NCBI GenBank assembly: GCA_021647585.1
Contig: JAKIUK010000028.1
Location: forward strand, 1-50,489
Length of the DNA stretch: 50,489 bases
Source: Methylococcaceae bacterium
GTDB taxonomy: Bacteria; Pseudomonadota; Gammaproteobacteria; Methylococcales; Methylomonadaceae
Direction of reading: 5' to 3'
The translations under genes and the position numbers were made by a program. Positions 17,626-24,607 of this stretch are shown here, piece after piece; the first letter of the stretch is position 1, and every line of letters begins with the position of its first letter. The notes beneath the pieces are model-generated. The model saw nothing but the letters and a program-made list of their open reading frames with translations, was not told where the DNA came from and searched no databases.

Positions 17626-18455
17626 TGGAGTTTAAAACAGTCTTTATTACTGGGTGCTCAACGGGCATAGGTTATACAACAGCGCAAGTATTAAAAAAAC
17701 GTGGTTATAGGGTGATTTGTTCAGCCAGAAAGGAGGTTGATGTTGCTCGGCTACGTACAGAAGGCTTTGAAACTCTACAGTTAGATCTGGCTGATTCGGT
17801 CAGTATTCAACAGGCAGTAAAGCAGTTAGATAAGCTTACAGATGGAAAAATAGATGGTCTATTTAACAATGGCGCCTTTGGACAACCTGGAGCGGTTGAG
17901 GATTTAACGCGTGATGTTTTAAGAAACCAGTTTGAAACTAATTTTTTTGGTACCCATGAGCTGACTAATTTAATTATTCCACTCATGCGCAAACAAGGAC
18001 ATGGTCGTATTATTTATAACAGCTCTATTTTAGGCTTTGTTGCGATGCGATATAGAGGCGCTTATAACGCCAGTAAATATGCACTGGAGGGTTTAGTCGA
18101 TACCTTACGCATAGAGTTGTTTGACACCAATATAAAACTCTGTTTAATCGAACCAGGCCCCATCACCAGCAATTTCAGAAAAAATGCTTTTGCTCTGTAT
18201 AAGCAAAATATAGACCCTACCTCAAGCGTTCATAAGGATACCTATAGAGCAATGGAGCAGCGTTTGCAGAAACAAGGGTCCGCTGTACCCTTTACTTTAC
18301 CGGCAGAAGCCGTTACTGAAAAAGTGATACATGCCCTGGAATCAAAAAATCCTAAAATACGTTATTACGTCACTTTTCCGACTTATTTGTTTGGCTATTT
18401 GAAGCGCTTGTTACCTGCATCCTGGATCGATGTGTTGCTAAGAAAAGCTCAATAA
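17625..18455 (+). CDS. Short-chain dehydrogenase/reductase (classical SDR)
   Basis: NAD(P)-dependent oxidoreductase of 276 residues. The Rossmann motif TGCSTGIG lies at residues 9-16, the NNGAFG loop near 81-86, and the catalytic Ser134, Tyr147 and Lys151 (YNASK) are all present. The post-catalytic segment IKLCLIEPGPI matches retinol-dehydrogenase-like or steroid-type SDRs. An Arg at the end of beta 2 (SARKEV) hints at NADP(H). Substrate unknown. It is translationally coupled to both neighbours by TAATG-type overlaps. Confidence 0.9.
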   Translation: MEFKTVFITGCSTGIGYTTAQVLKKRGYRVICSARKEVDVARLRTEGFETLQLDLADSVSIQQAVKQLDKLTDGKIDGLFNNGAFGQPGAVEDLTRDVLRNQFETNFFGTHELTNLIIPLMRKQGHGRIIYNSSILGFVAMRYRGAYNASKYALEGLVDTLRIELFDTNIKLCLIEPGPITSNFRKNAFALYKQNIDPTSSVHKDTYRAMEQRLQKQGSAVPFTLPAEAVTEKVIHALESKNPKIRYYVTFPTYLFGYLKRLLPASWIDVLLRKAQ

Positions 18456-18637
18456 TGGAAGAGTTTGATATTAGTTGCCCTTATTGTGGTGAAATTATTA
18501 ATGTTTTAGTGGATGGCTCTGACGGCGAGCAGGATTATTACGAAGATTGCTCTGTTTGTTGCAATCCCATATTATTTAAAATGTCCTTTAATGAGCAAAA
18601 CAAAATTGAGCTTAGGGTGAAACGGGATGATGATTAA
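18455..18637 (+). CDS. CPXCG-motif cysteine-rich protein
   Basis: A protein of 60 residues with CPYCGEIINVLVDGSDGEQD and a second pair DCSVCCNP, consistent with a small zinc-ribbon. The family is known as CPXCG cysteine-rich proteins and has no known function. It is the last gene of the POT-DUF4124-SDR set, and its start overlaps the SDR stop by one base. The acidic body is typical of the family. Confidence 0.9.
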   Translation: MEEFDISCPYCGEIINVLVDGSDGEQDYYEDCSVCCNPILFKMSFNEQNKIELRVKRDDD

Positions 18638-18815
18638 CGACCATAAGTCTTAATTTCTCACCCCTTGATGTTTTTGATAACTGTTTTAGGGAGAGTTAAT
18701 TCATGCAATATTCACACTAGTTGTGCTAGAATCGAGCTTGCCATGTGACTAAATTAAAACAACCTAATTTAAAGTTACATGCTTATTACAATAACTAAAA
18801 GTGAGGTTTACTTAC

Positions 18816-19199
18816 ATGAAATTATTAAAAAGCGCTGTCGTAGCTATCTCATTAGCATTTTCTTTAGGATCTTTTTCTACTGCAGTGGTTGCTTGTGAAG
18901 ATGGAAGAACCTGCTTTGGTCCTGCGGAAGCTATTAATATAACTGTTGGTCATGTTGCATTAGCAATTAAAGCGGCAGATGATAAATCTGGCAAGCAAGA
19001 AGTTTTGGCTCACATTAAAGCAGCAAAAGATGCCAGCAAAGAAATTAATGCTAATGATGTCGTTGACCGTAAACGTCAACGTGCTGTTGCACATTTGAAA
19101 AAAGCTAAAAAAGCACTAAAAAGCAATGACTTTCAAAGTGCTGAAGATCATCTAGGCGCTGCTGAAAAAGGTTTCGCAGAACTTAAAAGTTTTCTTTAA
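18816..19199 (+). CDS. SmbP-like small periplasmic helical protein, copy 1
   Basis: A protein of 127 residues. The ATG at 18816 was chosen over an in-frame GTG at 18801 because it opens a clean signal peptide (MKLLKSAVVAISLAFSLGSF, cleaved after VVA) shared with the next gene. The mature part is two or three amphipathic helices rich in Ala, Lys and Asp with spaced His residues (HVALAIKAADD, LAHIKAAKDA, AHLKKAKKAL). This resembles small metal-binding protein SmbP of Nitrosomonas, but with fewer histidines, so metal binding is only a guess. Two cysteines lie near the mature N-terminus (CEDGRTC). Its paralogue follows 55 bases downstream. Confidence 0.8.
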   Translation: MKLLKSAVVAISLAFSLGSFSTAVVACEDGRTCFGPAEAINITVGHVALAIKAADDKSGKQEVLAHIKAAKDASKEINANDVVDRKRQRAVAHLKKAKKALKSNDFQSAEDHLGAAEKGFAELKSFL

Positions 19200-19254
19200 T
19201 TAGCTGTTTTAAAAAGAATAATAATACTGATTTTTTAACGAGGTAGATATATAA

Positions 19255-19635
19255 ATGAAATTATTAAAAAGCGCTGTCATAGCAGCATCACTGGCACTTT
19301 CTTTAGGTTCTTTTTCAACCGCTGCTGTTGCTGGTTGTCATGATGATGCAGGAAGAATTTGTGTAGGCAATGATCAAGCAGTTGCTAATATTGTAGCTCA
19401 TATTGATGCTGCCATAGTAAGCATTGATGCTAAAGACGCTGGTAGTGCAATACAGCATATCAAAGAAGCTAAACGTGCTAAAAAAGAAATGAACAGTGAA
19501 GCCAATGCTCCAAAAATTGGTAGACTTTCAGGGCATTTTCATAAAGCTAGAAAGCAATTGAAAAATGATGACTTCGCAAATGCTAAGGGTGAATTGGAAA
19601 AAGCAAAACATGGTTTTCTAGCACTTAAGTTCTAA
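19255..19635 (+). CDS. SmbP-like small periplasmic helical protein, copy 2
   Basis: A protein of 126 residues and clear tandem paralogue of the preceding gene. The first 20 or so bases after the ATG are almost identical to those of copy 1, and the signal peptides differ at only a few positions. The mature part has CHDDAGRIC near its start and helices AHIDAAIVSI, QHIKEAKRAKKEM and HFHKARKQLKNDDF. It carries more histidines than copy 1. Likely periplasmic. Function unknown, with a metal-binding or stress role possible by analogy with SmbP. An intrinsic terminator follows. Confidence 0.8.
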   Translation: MKLLKSAVIAASLALSLGSFSTAAVAGCHDDAGRICVGNDQAVANIVAHIDAAIVSIDAKDAGSAIQHIKEAKRAKKEMNSEANAPKIGRLSGHFHKARKQLKNDDFANAKGELEKAKHGFLALKF

Positions 19636-19655
19636 TTCTATTTATAACCTAAAAC

Positions 19656-19690
19656 GTGGGGTGCTTTATCTGCACCCTGCTTTGTTTATT
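19656..19690 (+). terminator. Probable intrinsic terminator after the SmbP-like pair
   Basis: The stem GGGTGC (19659-19664) pairs with GCACCC (19672-19677) across a 7-base loop and is followed by TGCTTTGTTTATTCT. It lies 23 bases past the copy 2 stop. Confidence 0.6.
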
Positions 19691-19778
19691 CTGTCTATTT
19701 CAATCTTCAAATTTCTTGTTAAGAATTTAACAGTACTGTTGTAACCAAGTGGTTATTTTAATTTTCTGAGGAACAGAA

Positions 19779-19952
19779 ATGTCCGATTTTAAAAAATATC
19801 GTTGCCTGGAATGTGAGCACCTCTATGATGAGGCCACTGGAGACCCCGATAGTGGGTTAGCACCAGGTACACTTTGGTCTGATATTCCGGACGATTGGGT
19901 ATGTCCAATCTGTGGAGCTCCCAAAAGTTTTTTTAAGCAGGTAGTAGAATAA
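19779..19952 (+). CDS. Rubredoxin
   Basis: A 57-residue iron protein starting at the ATG after CTGAGGAACAGAA. Two CxxC pairs, CLEC at the N-terminus and CPIC near the C-terminus, ligate one iron. The central GDPDSGLAPGT, WSDIPDDWVCPICGAPK and the aromatic core residues match rubredoxins fully. The usual glycine after the first CxxC is replaced by Glu (CLECEHLYD). It acts as a one-electron carrier for oxidoreductases; the partner is unknown. It faces the convergent MTHFR-like gene. Confidence 0.95.
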   Translation: MSDFKKYRCLECEHLYDEATGDPDSGLAPGTLWSDIPDDWVCPICGAPKSFFKQVVE

Positions 19953-19964
19953 ATATCAAATAAT

Positions 19965-20711
19965 TTAGAAATTAATTTTCCCAAAGAATTGCTCAAGATT
20001 AATCCTTATTGGCATAAAATAAATGTTGAAACCTACATCTCTGGCCATAGCAATAGTTCGATTAGAAAAATTAACATTCCAGTCATAATCAGCTGAGAAC
20101 TTCTTTGGAAATTTGACTTTATTTTTTACTTCCCAATAATTCATAGATGATAATGTAGTTATTGGGCTTAAACCAATAAATGTTTCAATGCCAGCTATGT
20201 CCTGTAAATGTTCGGCATAAATTTCTATGAGTCGAATATCATAGAAGGGTTGTGAAAAAAAACTGGAAGCACCCGCATCTGCTTTTCTTTGTATATAATC
20301 ACACTCATCTTGCAGTCCGCTTCTATGTGGATCAAAGCCCGCATGGACAGTGATGTCAGGGAATCTTTGCTTAACGACTCGAATTAAATCAATGACACTG
20401 GTACCATAGAATTTTCTTTGTATGCCTTCAGGTGGGTCTCCAGAAACTAATAACACATGATCTAGCTGATTTTCTTCAATAATTTGAAAAATTTCTCCCG
20501 ATTTTAGTGAAAAATCATGCGCTCTGAAATGTGGTGTAAATTGATGCTTGTTACGATCTATTTTTTTTCCAGTTTCCCAGCTTCTAATATCAAAGCGTTG
20601 GATATCGGGTACATTAATCATGTTGATTAATTCACCCAAGGAAGAAGCAAACTTATATTGTTCTTCAAATGCTTGATTTGTTCTTGGTACAATTTCAAAT
20701 GAAAATTTCAT
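19965..20711 (-). CDS. Methylenetetrahydrofolate reductase-like protein
   Basis: A protein of 248 residues with the MTHFR TIM-barrel pattern. The N-terminal FSFEIVPRT strand corresponds to the catalytic-Glu segment of MetF. VPHxRAHD-type sequence (TPHFRAHDFSL), LLVSGDPP and FSQPFYDIRLIEIYAEHL correspond to the folate and flavin-binding loops. It is about 45 residues shorter than MetF and lacks some of the usual spacing. It may therefore be a divergent paralogue with a role in one-carbon metabolism rather than the methionine-pathway enzyme. Divergent from the DsbA-like gene. Confidence 0.7.
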   Translation of the reverse strand: MKFSFEIVPRTNQAFEEQYKFASSLGELINMINVPDIQRFDIRSWETGKKIDRNKHQFTPHFRAHDFSLKSGEIFQIIEENQLDHVLLVSGDPPEGIQRKFYGTSVIDLIRVVKQRFPDITVHAGFDPHRSGLQDECDYIQRKADAGASSFFSQPFYDIRLIEIYAEHLQDIAGIETFIGLSPITTLSSMNYWEVKNKVKFPKKFSADYDWNVNFSNRTIAMARDVGFNIYFMPIRINLEQFFGKINF

Positions 20712-20818
20712 GGTTTATTTAGTAGCATTGAAGGGATTTTTAGTGTGCCTATTGTACCTTAAGTTATAAATTCTGTGGCTTTTTTACAACATGATTTTAT
20801 ATGATCTGGAGTAACAGG

Positions 20819-21463
20819 ATGGTACTGTACTATTTTTACGACCCAATGTGTAGCTGGTGTTATGCTTTTGATTTAACGTACCAGAAATTAGAAAGCGCGT
20901 TACCGGACTCAATTTGCAGCAGAAAAATAGTTGGAGGGCTTGCACCCGATTCAACTGTAATAATGCCACTATCAATGATATGTACAATTCAGTCTGCCTG
21001 GCAGCAGATTGAAAGAGCAGTGCCACATATTCAGTTTAATTATGAATTCTGGAGCAAAAATAATCCTATGCGATCTACTTATCCTGCTTGTCGTGCTGTA
21101 TTAGCAGCAAAAAAACAATCTCCTAAATTTGAAAATAAAATGATTCATCAAATTCAGTGGGCATACTATAAAAATGCTGAAAACCCCTCTCTGAGTGCAA
21201 CCCTGTTAAATTGTGCAAAGAAGATTAACCTGAATTATGAGTTGTTTGAGAATGATATTGCTAGTCAGGAGATTGAAATGCAACTTCAATATGAAATTCA
21301 ATTTACTAGGCGTGCTGGCGTATCAACTTATCCTTCATTATGTCTGCAGATGGAAAAGAAATTAGTGCCTATCAAAATTGATTACAATGATGCACAAAAA
21401 ATAATTGAACAAATTCAGCTATATATTAATTTGCCTATTAACAAAGCACAGGACAAACTTTAA
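20819..21463 (+). CDS. DsbA-family thioredoxin-fold protein (FrnE-like)
   Basis: A protein of 214 residues with no signal peptide. The start at 20819 is preceded by GGAG eight bases upstream and gives MVLYYFYDPMCSWCYAF, with CSWC at Cys11 and Cys14. The rest matches cytoplasmic DsbA-like proteins: the GGLAPDS loop, a helical insert (NNPMRSTYPACRAVLAAKKQ) and the cis-Pro segment VSTYPSLCLQ. Likely a disulfide oxidoreductase or a GST-kappa-type enzyme. The last eight codons (INKAQDKL and stop) fall inside a family 2 repeat, so the native C-terminus was probably replaced. Confidence 0.82.
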   Translation: MVLYYFYDPMCSWCYAFDLTYQKLESALPDSICSRKIVGGLAPDSTVIMPLSMICTIQSAWQQIERAVPHIQFNYEFWSKNNPMRSTYPACRAVLAAKKQSPKFENKMIHQIQWAYYKNAENPSLSATLLNCAKKINLNYELFENDIASQEIEMQLQYEIQFTRRAGVSTYPSLCLQMEKKLVPIKIDYNDAQKIIEQIQLYINLPINKAQDKL

Positions 21464-21712
21464 ATGGGTTGTCATTTCGACCAGCGGGACGACAGCAGGG
21501 ATAGATATATTGCTCCTTGCAATATCTGCATTTACCACCTCCATGTGGTTTATGCAGAAGGTAGGTTAATGCAAGAAGCAATTACCGAGTGATTTTGTTG
21601 CTCAAGTTATTCTTAGACTCAGGATTCCTCCCGTTGGTCGGAAAGATACCGTTTGTGAAGTTAACCTACAAACGTCAAAATCGAGTTTAGCTTGTGATAG
21701 CTTAATAGTCAT
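21432..21712. repeat. MITE-like element, family 2, copy 1 (281 bp)
   Basis: Shares long blocks with the inverted copy at 47145-47349: TATTAACAAAGCACAGG, AAATGGGTTGTCATTT, GACCAGCGGGACGAC, GATTCCTCCCGTTGGTCGGA and CCGTTTGTGAAGTTAACCT. The right end is TTAATAGTCAT. The left end here is degenerate (TGCCTATTAAC). This copy carries two extra stretches relative to copy 2, near 21495-21560 and 21670-21693. It overlaps the 3' end of the DsbA-like gene. No coding capacity. Confidence 0.8.
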
Positions 21713-21728
21713 TTATAGTAATTAAGTT

Positions 21729-21866
21729 ACATGGCTATATACACACCACAGGTTTTCTTTTGGAAGTGAGGCTAAAGCCTCACTTCCACGCTGAAAATTA
21801 TTTTGGAAATTATGAATCTATTTTCAACCACCATCTGTGGTTAGTTCATAGCCATGTTAAGTTATG
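21729..21866. repeat. Inverted repeat with central hairpin
   Basis: ACATGGCTATATACACACCACAG on the left matches the reverse complement of CTGTGGTTAGTTCATAGCCATGT on the right at most positions. Inside is a perfect 12-bp hairpin, GGAAGTGAGGCT aa AGCCTCACTTCC, at about 21772-21797. Together with the family 2 copy it fills the 449-base gap before the carboxylesterase gene. Possibly another MITE-type element. Confidence 0.6.
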
Positions 21867-21912
21867 TAATAATAAGTAGAAAGTTATTGCAAGAAATTGA
21901 GAAAATTTAGAT

Positions 21913-22584
21913 ATGCCTATCGAATTACAAGCAATTGAAGTATTACCAAAGGGTCAGCAGCAATATTCAGTAATCTGGATGCATGGACTGGGGGCAGACG
22001 GTCATGATTTTGAAGCGATTGTACCCGAACTGGATTTACCTGATGACCATGGCATCGGTTTTATTTTTCCTAATGCGCCGGTACAAGCAGTCACTATTAA
22101 TGGTGGAATGGAAATGCGTTCCTGGTATGATATTTTAGAAATGTCATTACAGCGTAGAGTAGATATAGAGGGGATTTATCACTCTTCAGATTTGATTGAG
22201 CAGTTAATTGAAAAAGAAATAAATAAAGGTATCGCTGCTGGAAATATTTTATTGGCTGGCTTTTCGCAAGGTGGAGTTATTGCTTTGCATACAGCGTTAA
22301 GGTTTTCTCAGCGACTTGCTGGTGTTTTAGCTCTTTCATGCTATCTGCCAACAATTGGCCAACTTAAAGCAGAGAAAAGTGAAGAAAATCAGTCTATACC
22401 GATTTTTATGGCTCATGGAACCATGGATACTGTAGTGGATATTCAAGTTGCCAAGCAGGTTTTTCATGGGCTGGAAGAATTAAAATACCCAATCAGTTGG
22501 CAAGAGTATCCTATGCAACATGGCGTATGTATGGAAGAAATTCAAGATATCTCACAATTTATCAAAGCCATTTTTTTTAAATAA
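21913..22584 (+). CDS. Carboxylesterase/phospholipase (alpha/beta hydrolase)
   Basis: Cytoplasmic alpha/beta hydrolase of 223 residues in the acyl-protein-thioesterase/carboxylesterase II family. The nucleophile elbow GFSQG places Ser118, with Asp172 (HGTMDTVV) and His203 (MQHGV) completing the triad. The N-terminal WMHGLGADGHDF is the oxyanion loop and RSWYDI is a family landmark. It would hydrolyse short-chain esters or lysophospholipids; the natural substrate is not evident. It stands alone, followed by a good terminator. Confidence 0.92.
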   Translation: MPIELQAIEVLPKGQQQYSVIWMHGLGADGHDFEAIVPELDLPDDHGIGFIFPNAPVQAVTINGGMEMRSWYDILEMSLQRRVDIEGIYHSSDLIEQLIEKEINKGIAAGNILLAGFSQGGVIALHTALRFSQRLAGVLALSCYLPTIGQLKAEKSEENQSIPIFMAHGTMDTVVDIQVAKQVFHGLEELKYPISWQEYPMQHGVCMEEIQDISQFIKAIFFK

Positions 22585-22597
22585 AGTAATTTACATA

Positions 22598-22625
22598 AAA
22601 AAGGGGCTTTGTATGCCCCTTTCTA
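22598..22625 (+). terminator. Intrinsic terminator after the carboxylesterase gene
   Basis: AAAAAAGGGGC, loop TTTGTAT, GCCCCTTTCT. The stem is seven base pairs (AAGGGGC with GCCCCTT) with A-rich and T-rich flanks. It may serve both convergent genes. Confidence 0.75.
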
Positions 22626-22647
22626 AATATGTTTGAAATGATAATAC

Positions 22648-23400
22648 TTACAAGTCATCACTGATTTGCTTATGGTAAAAAGGCCATTTTTTTACATGCA
22701 AATATTTTCTGATGGGTGTTTTGATAACGGATACACAGAGTGCAATTGAAAATAAACACCATACCGCAGCATATTCGTTAGGGTCATCTGTAGTAACATC
22801 AGAAATCCAGGGTCCAATAATATAATGAAACCCTACAAATCGCCATGAGCCATAGATGACTGGTAAATAGAATGCGGCTAAAGCATAGGCGAAAACATGT
22901 AGGCCCCACTCAAACCCAAACAACCATTCTATTGGACTAGACATAAGACCATTTAATGGTAGTTGCCATGCAATATGCCAGTCTCCTGTAACAGAACAGG
23001 CTTGTACACCGCAAAACCCTTCAACACCGACTACACAGGCACCTGCCCAGTCAAATGGATATAATTTAACCAACATGGCTACCGAGCTCATAGCGCAGAG
23101 AGTATAGACAGTCGTTCGGATTTTTATTTTGACACTTTCTGGAATAAAGTACATGGCAACCATATTTACAAAGAATGGTTGAAAGGCAACATGTAAATAA
23201 CCAAAAAGTGTAAGTACTTGATTGGTTGGGTTATCACATAAATCGATATAGACATATGTTGCAGCCTGTAATAATTCCATTAATGCAAAATATGTTAGTG
23301 GGATCCATAATTCCTTGGACTCCCCTTTATATGCAACATAAGCTGCAGTACTTAGACCTGCGACAGCTAAAACTGCTGACGCTTCTCCGCTCCAACACAT
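22648..23400 (-). CDS. Multi-pass membrane protein, DUF5765-like (MCWSGEAS)
   Basis: Integral membrane protein of 250 residues with about seven hydrophobic segments and a very short N-terminus MCWSGEASAVLAVAGL. The MCWSxxAS opening, the early WIPLTYFALMELLQA helix and the paired cysteines in the middle (GACVVGVEGFCGVQAC) resemble a family I recall as DUF5765. No function is known. The Shine-Dalgarno is unusually strong (GAGGAGGG five bases before ATG), which suggests high expression. It is a monocistronic gene between a terminator and repeat-rich DNA. Confidence 0.75.
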   Translation of the reverse strand: MCWSGEASAVLAVAGLSTAAYVAYKGESKELWIPLTYFALMELLQAATYVYIDLCDNPTNQVLTLFGYLHVAFQPFFVNMVAMYFIPESVKIKIRTTVYTLCAMSSVAMLVKLYPFDWAGACVVGVEGFCGVQACSVTGDWHIAWQLPLNGLMSSPIEWLFGFEWGLHVFAYALAAFYLPVIYGSWRFVGFHYIIGPWISDVTTDDPNEYAAVWCLFSIALCVSVIKTPIRKYLHVKKWPFYHKQISDDL

Positions 23401-23469
23401 TGGAACCCTCCTCTGTTAAATATACCTAGCTCATTGCTAAAAGTCTGGTATAAAAATAATTATAATAAT

Positions 23470-23632
23470 CCTAGAATAATCAGTTGGGCACGGATTTATA
23501 GTGCAAGCTATTGGTTTCACAGTGCTTTGAAAAAATCTTAGCCTCACCCGTTAGGTTAGGTGGGCATTTTTTTGAAGTGCTGTGGAATCAATAGTTTGTG
23601 CTAGAAACCGTGATCCAACTGATTTTTCTAGG
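23470..23632. repeat. MITE-like element, family 1, full palindromic copy (163 bp)
   Basis: Ends CCTAGAATAATCAGTTGG and CCAACTGATTTTTCTAGG are inverted repeats. The interior is also self-complementary: CTATTGGTTTCACAGTGCTT on the left against the reverse complement of a stretch around 23575-23605. The whole element could fold into one long hairpin. It has no ORF. It lies 70 bases upstream of the DUF5765-like gene. The remainder of the gap, 23633-23921, holds only the short hairpin at 23803-23826. Confidence 0.78.
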
Positions 23633-23802
23633 ATAATTGTTTGTGATCACTAAACTAAAAGCGACCGGCCATTATATTACAAATGCTTAAACTAGTGGGG
23701 ATAGACGTAGATTTATGCTGTATTTTGTAAAGAATAGCCTTTCAATTAAATATTGACCGGGGGAGTGGGTTTGAGTCTACACTAATGCATTCAGTAACTA
23801 AA

Positions 23803-23826
23803 TAGAGCAGACTGAAGTCCGCTCTA
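23803..23826. repeat. Short hairpin downstream of pgl
   Basis: TAGAGCAGACT and AGTCCGCTCTA pair with one mismatch around a GA loop. It lies about 95 bases beyond the pgl stop and may act as a terminator for the gnd-zwf-pgl operon, though the T-run on the minus strand is poor. It resembles REP-type hairpins. Confidence 0.5.
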
Positions 23827-23921
23827 CAAAATTTAATCATCATTACAAGTAGCACCGTTTGACAAGGTTGGGCAAAGTGTTCTTAAGTGCCGAACGATCT
23901 ACATATTAGAATGACAGGAAG

Positions 23922-24605
23922 CTAATTGATTGCGGCTTTATCTATATAAATATCTACACCAGCTACAGGTGAAATAGTAGCGACTGGCAGATCAGCACCT
24001 AGTTTCCATTGCTTAACGGGGTCGCGCTTGGAATCGCCAGTAACTATAAAAAATAATTTCCGGGTATTGGACAGTGTTTTTGCACTTAATGAGATTCTAT
24101 CAGAAGGCGGTTTAGGTGAATTGTAGACTTCATGTACTGTATCATCCAAGTCGTTGTGCTGGTGTCCAGGAAATAAACTGGCAGTATGACCATCTTCACC
24201 CATGCCAAGTAGAACCAGATCAAACTGGCCAGCATCAGCAATGGTTAATCGATATTTCCTTGCGGCTTCAACTGCGCCTAACTCTGTCGGCATGCTAAAA
24301 ATATTAGCTGGAGAGATGGCTACTTTTGATAATAAGGCATTTGTTGCCATTATGCTGTTTCTATCTTTATCATTCGCAGGTAGGCAACGTTCATCACCAT
24401 AATAAATCATCCACTTTGACCAGTCAGTTTTTGCATTGGCCAGAAGTTGATAAATTTTTTCAGGTGTACTGCCCCCTGCTAAAACAATTTTAAAGCAGCC
24501 TCTTTTTTCTATAGCTGCCTCTGCAATGCTTAAAATTTGTTCCACAACTGCATCAGCCACTTGTGCTGCAGTATCAAACTGATGCCATTGTTTGATTTTT
24601 TGCAT
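23922..24605 (-). CDS. pgl: 6-phosphogluconolactonase
   Basis: Hydrolyses 6-phosphogluconolactone, the second step of the oxidative pentose-phosphate pathway. The 227 residues belong to the DevB/Pgl type, as seen in LAGGSTPEKIYQLLA, YYGDERCLPANDKDRNS and LLGMGEDGHTASLFPG (His in the active-site loop). SDRISLSAKTLSNTRKLFFI near the C-terminus is also typical. It starts two bases after the zwf stop. It is last in gnd-zwf-pgl. Confidence 0.96.
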   Translation of the reverse strand: MQKIKQWHQFDTAAQVADAVVEQILSIAEAAIEKRGCFKIVLAGGSTPEKIYQLLANAKTDWSKWMIYYGDERCLPANDKDRNSIMATNALLSKVAISPANIFSMPTELGAVEAARKYRLTIADAGQFDLVLLGMGEDGHTASLFPGHQHNDLDDTVHEVYNSPKPPSDRISLSAKTLSNTRKLFFIVTGDSKRDPVKQWKLGADLPVATISPVAGVDIYIDKAAIN

Positions 24606-24607
24606 TT

